Shown: piece after piece, positions 61,917 through 64,000 of the stretch | Numbering within the stretch: position 1 is the first letter of the stretch | How the letters are laid out: each line of letters opens with the position of its first letter | Assembly: GCA_003999685.1 (NCBI GenBank) | Contig: CP021226.1 | Span: 1,612,001-1,676,000 of the forward strand | DNA length: 64,000 nt | DNA from: Taiwanofungus camphoratus | Lineage: Eukaryota; Basidiomycota; Agaricomycetes; Polyporales; Taiwanofungaceae | Direction: 5' to 3' | The notes under the pieces: model-generated | What the model was told of the DNA's origin: nothing | The model's input: the letters and a program-made list of their open reading frames with translations, nothing else | The model's database searches: none | Position numbers and translations under genes: made by a program

Positions 61917-63050
61917 ATTGTGGGGAACGTCGAGGACGACGACGACAGGGGGTATGAAGGAAACGGACACGATGGTGGTAAAGGTCAGAGTTGGTGTCAA
62001 AGCGGGCGGCTTCAGTCAATTATAATAATGAAATAGGACGGCTTAGCAATGCACCGCAACGAATGGCGGTCCATCCAGTGCCAACCAGAACATTCCACAG
62101 CCCCCGCCAAATTTGGAAGTCCCGCATCACAGTCCACGGCAGCAACAGCGGCGTCCTTCACATATTCTCTTCACACCTTACGCTCTAGTGCATGCACCGA
62201 CTTTCGCTATCTGCCTTTTGACTCACGGTTCACCTTGCCGGTCATTCTCACCAGTATACAAACTCGTACCTCGGAACGTCAGGTCATGTTTTGTTGTGCA
62301 AGATGGGTGCACCTTGAGATCATCGTCCTTGCCAGAAGAGTGACTGGAGGCCAATCAAGTATCTTGGTCTTAGCAGCTAATAGTAGTGGACTCGCTCTAT
62401 ATTGGAGGGCATGCAATCGACACGTTGACATCCATGGGCTCCTGGAACTGACTGCTCTTCAAGCTTCACAGCCTGGGCTTTCCAATCCGAACCGTTGCGA
62501 ATCACCCGTCTGTCTGGCAATTCCAGAATCGGGTCCACAGAACCACCGAGGTATCATACTGGAAGCTCCTAGGCCTACGATATGAGAAATCAGTCGAGTC
62601 GTGGATCCTTCCGACCTCATGGCCTGTTCGCTGTCTTATCACAGTCCATGACATGGTCGATGTCTTCCAGCATGCGAATGCGTGTCAGGATGCCTCACTT
62701 TTGTTCCATCTTTGAATGCCATTGGAGATCACCTAAGGAATCGGTGCAAGAGTGTGACTTCATTCCGTTCCCCAATACCGTCTAGACTGTCGGATCGTTA
62801 GTGCAATATGCACTGGTTCGATGCATGTTGTTAGCTGTCATTGGCACCATGCAACTCATGCATGGTGATGGTTGTTCGCAAACTGAAGCTCGATGGTGAG
62901 GCATCCATCCGCACCCACTCCACGTACAGGCCTCGGCACATGACCATTAGAACGTGCTTTTGGAGGCGTCTGCACCAGTCGAGGCATGGCCAATCGGAAA
63001 GGCGAGCACCTCCCGCTTCCATCGGATTTGCCTCTGATATCGAATCGAAA
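61917..63050. other. Intergenic upstream of the larger RING gene
   Basis: A 178-codon plus-strand frame with a true ATG at 62049 lies here but overlaps the expected RING promoter, has no recognised domain and is not called. The rest shows nothing. Confidence 0.45.
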
Positions 63051-63099
63051 GTGAGTCATTCCCAATGCGAAGCCCGCACTGCACTCCCTGCTGCTTCTG

Positions 63100-64000
63100 C
63101 ACCATTGTGGCGCCTTCCCGCCGCTCGTAACTCAGGTCTATGATGAGCGCATCGTATTTTCGATCTGATAGTGCGTGTGTATGGGTCCGATCGGGCAGGC
63201 GACCCTCGGACAGCAGCCTGATCCTCCGGCAGAGACCGACGCTTTATCTCCTCCCCATCTTCGCGCTGGACGCATCTGTCCACCAAGTATTCGGCGAGAG
63301 ATCGCTAGCCAGACTCGCGGTCCAAGACGTTCCCGCGCTTTTTCGATCGCATCGTCCGGACGCACAATGGTTCCCGTTTCTCCGCACTCGATCGAGATAG
63401 CTGGCGGGCCTTGGACGGAGGTAATGTGCTCAATCGTCTGCGGATCATCGTGATGGTTCACGGGACGACCGCGATCGATCATGTATATCCTGTAATTAAC
63501 AACAGTTACCGTATCTTAAACAAGTCCGAGGGAATATACATGTGCAATGTATAATATGTCTCATATCCTTTCACGATCCAGTCCTCGACTTGGGCTTGCG
63601 CTGTAGTCGTCGAATGTATCTCCGAGTGCTAGGAATGCCAAACTGAAGACGCGGTCGTAAGTACGAGACAGCTTTCCAACCAGTACATAGAGGATCAACG
63701 CACCAATACAGTGGGATAAAGCACCAAGAGGAAGGCGCCTAACGACCACGCCCACTTGACGCCCTGGGGCAATGGCTCGGGAAATTGGCCCCTGCTCCAT
63801 TTTGTAATCACAAGCAACTCCGTGCCAATTGTAGCGAGTAACAGCCATACGTGTTGGCCCATCCTCACGGCCTTTCTGGAGTAGAGGATCAACCCAAAGA
63901 GGAATCATCTCCCAGTGAATATAGAAAGGGCGTCACGGGTACACCATGCGTACCTAGGATCATTGACATACTGATATAGCTCTCTCACTGCAGGTAAGGC
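63100..64000 (-). CDS. Unrecognised membrane protein, partial (runs off the right edge)
   Basis: Four exons can be chained on the minus strand with GT-AG introns: up to 63951 (VRELYQYVNDPR), 63710-63875 (KAVRMGQHVWLLLATIGTEL, then WAWSLGAFLLVLYPT), 63540-63628 (HSEIHSTTTAQAQVEDWIVK, GYETYYTLHM), and from 63489 downward (IYMIDRGRPVNHHDDPQTIE, HITSVQGPPAISIECGETGT, DDAIEKARERLGPRVW). The second exon has two likely transmembrane helices. The frame in the last exon becomes uncertain below about 63290, and a different frame reads DRKYDALIIDLSYERREGAT near 63120-63170, so one more intron is probable. I do not recognise the family. The 5' part lies outside the window. Confidence 0.5.

Noticed and set aside
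62049-62585. 178-codon plus-strand frame
   Set aside because: No domain, sits in the presumed promoter of the RING gene, and composition is unremarkable.

Overview
The window is nuclear DNA of a filamentous basidiomycete, most likely an Agaricomycete (a Polyporales-type wood decayer would fit, but this is inference). Genes carry many short (about 50-70 nt) GT-AG introns, several products belong to families known mainly from Agaricomycetes (DUF6534, DUF6533-like, DUF6699), and the histone H3 and FAD-GPDH sequences are basidiomycete in character. There are no prokaryotic features, CRISPR arrays, rRNA or recognisable tRNA genes, and no virus-derived element was recognised.

Left part (1-24 kb): a partial PRP6 splicing factor runs off the left edge; then a DUF6534 membrane protein, a decayed or unresolved DUF6533-like stretch, a TRP-like channel/flavin-carrier family protein, SEN54 (tRNA splicing endonuclease) divergent from PET8 (mitochondrial SAM carrier) over a 256-bp shared promoter, HOS3-type histone deacetylase convergent with PET8, a RING-H2 protein, and an unrecognised Ser/Arg-rich protein.

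Middle (23.6-43 kb): histone H3 with two MCB-like ACGCGT boxes next to a TATA box, mitochondrial glycerol-3-phosphate dehydrogenase GUT2, a BCH/CRAL-TRIO-like plus RhoGAP protein, a GCN4/CPC1-type bZIP regulator with clustered upstream ORFs and GCRE sites, Golgi GDPase GDA1, an SSH4/EAR1-like SPRY protein, and an unrecognised zinc-finger-like protein whose frame contains an in-frame TGA.

Right part (43-64 kb): RNA polymerase III subunit C11, KHA1-type K+/H+ antiporter, NOP56, a DUF6699 protein, a 4.2-kb stretch without a convincing gene, a second larger RING protein paralogous to the one at 17.5 kb, and a partial unrecognised membrane protein running off the right edge.

Most genes are independent housekeeping functions (RNA processing: PRP6, SEN54, NOP56, RPC11; chromatin: HOS3, H3; mitochondrial metabolism: PET8, GUT2; ion transport: TRP, KHA1). 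I see no biosynthetic cluster. The non-coding spaces hold three MITE-like inverted-repeat elements. The observations that seem most worth following are the lineage-specific genes (RING paralogue pair, zinc-finger-like family, right-end membrane gene), the GCN4 leader uORFs, and the two-residue insertion in histone H3.
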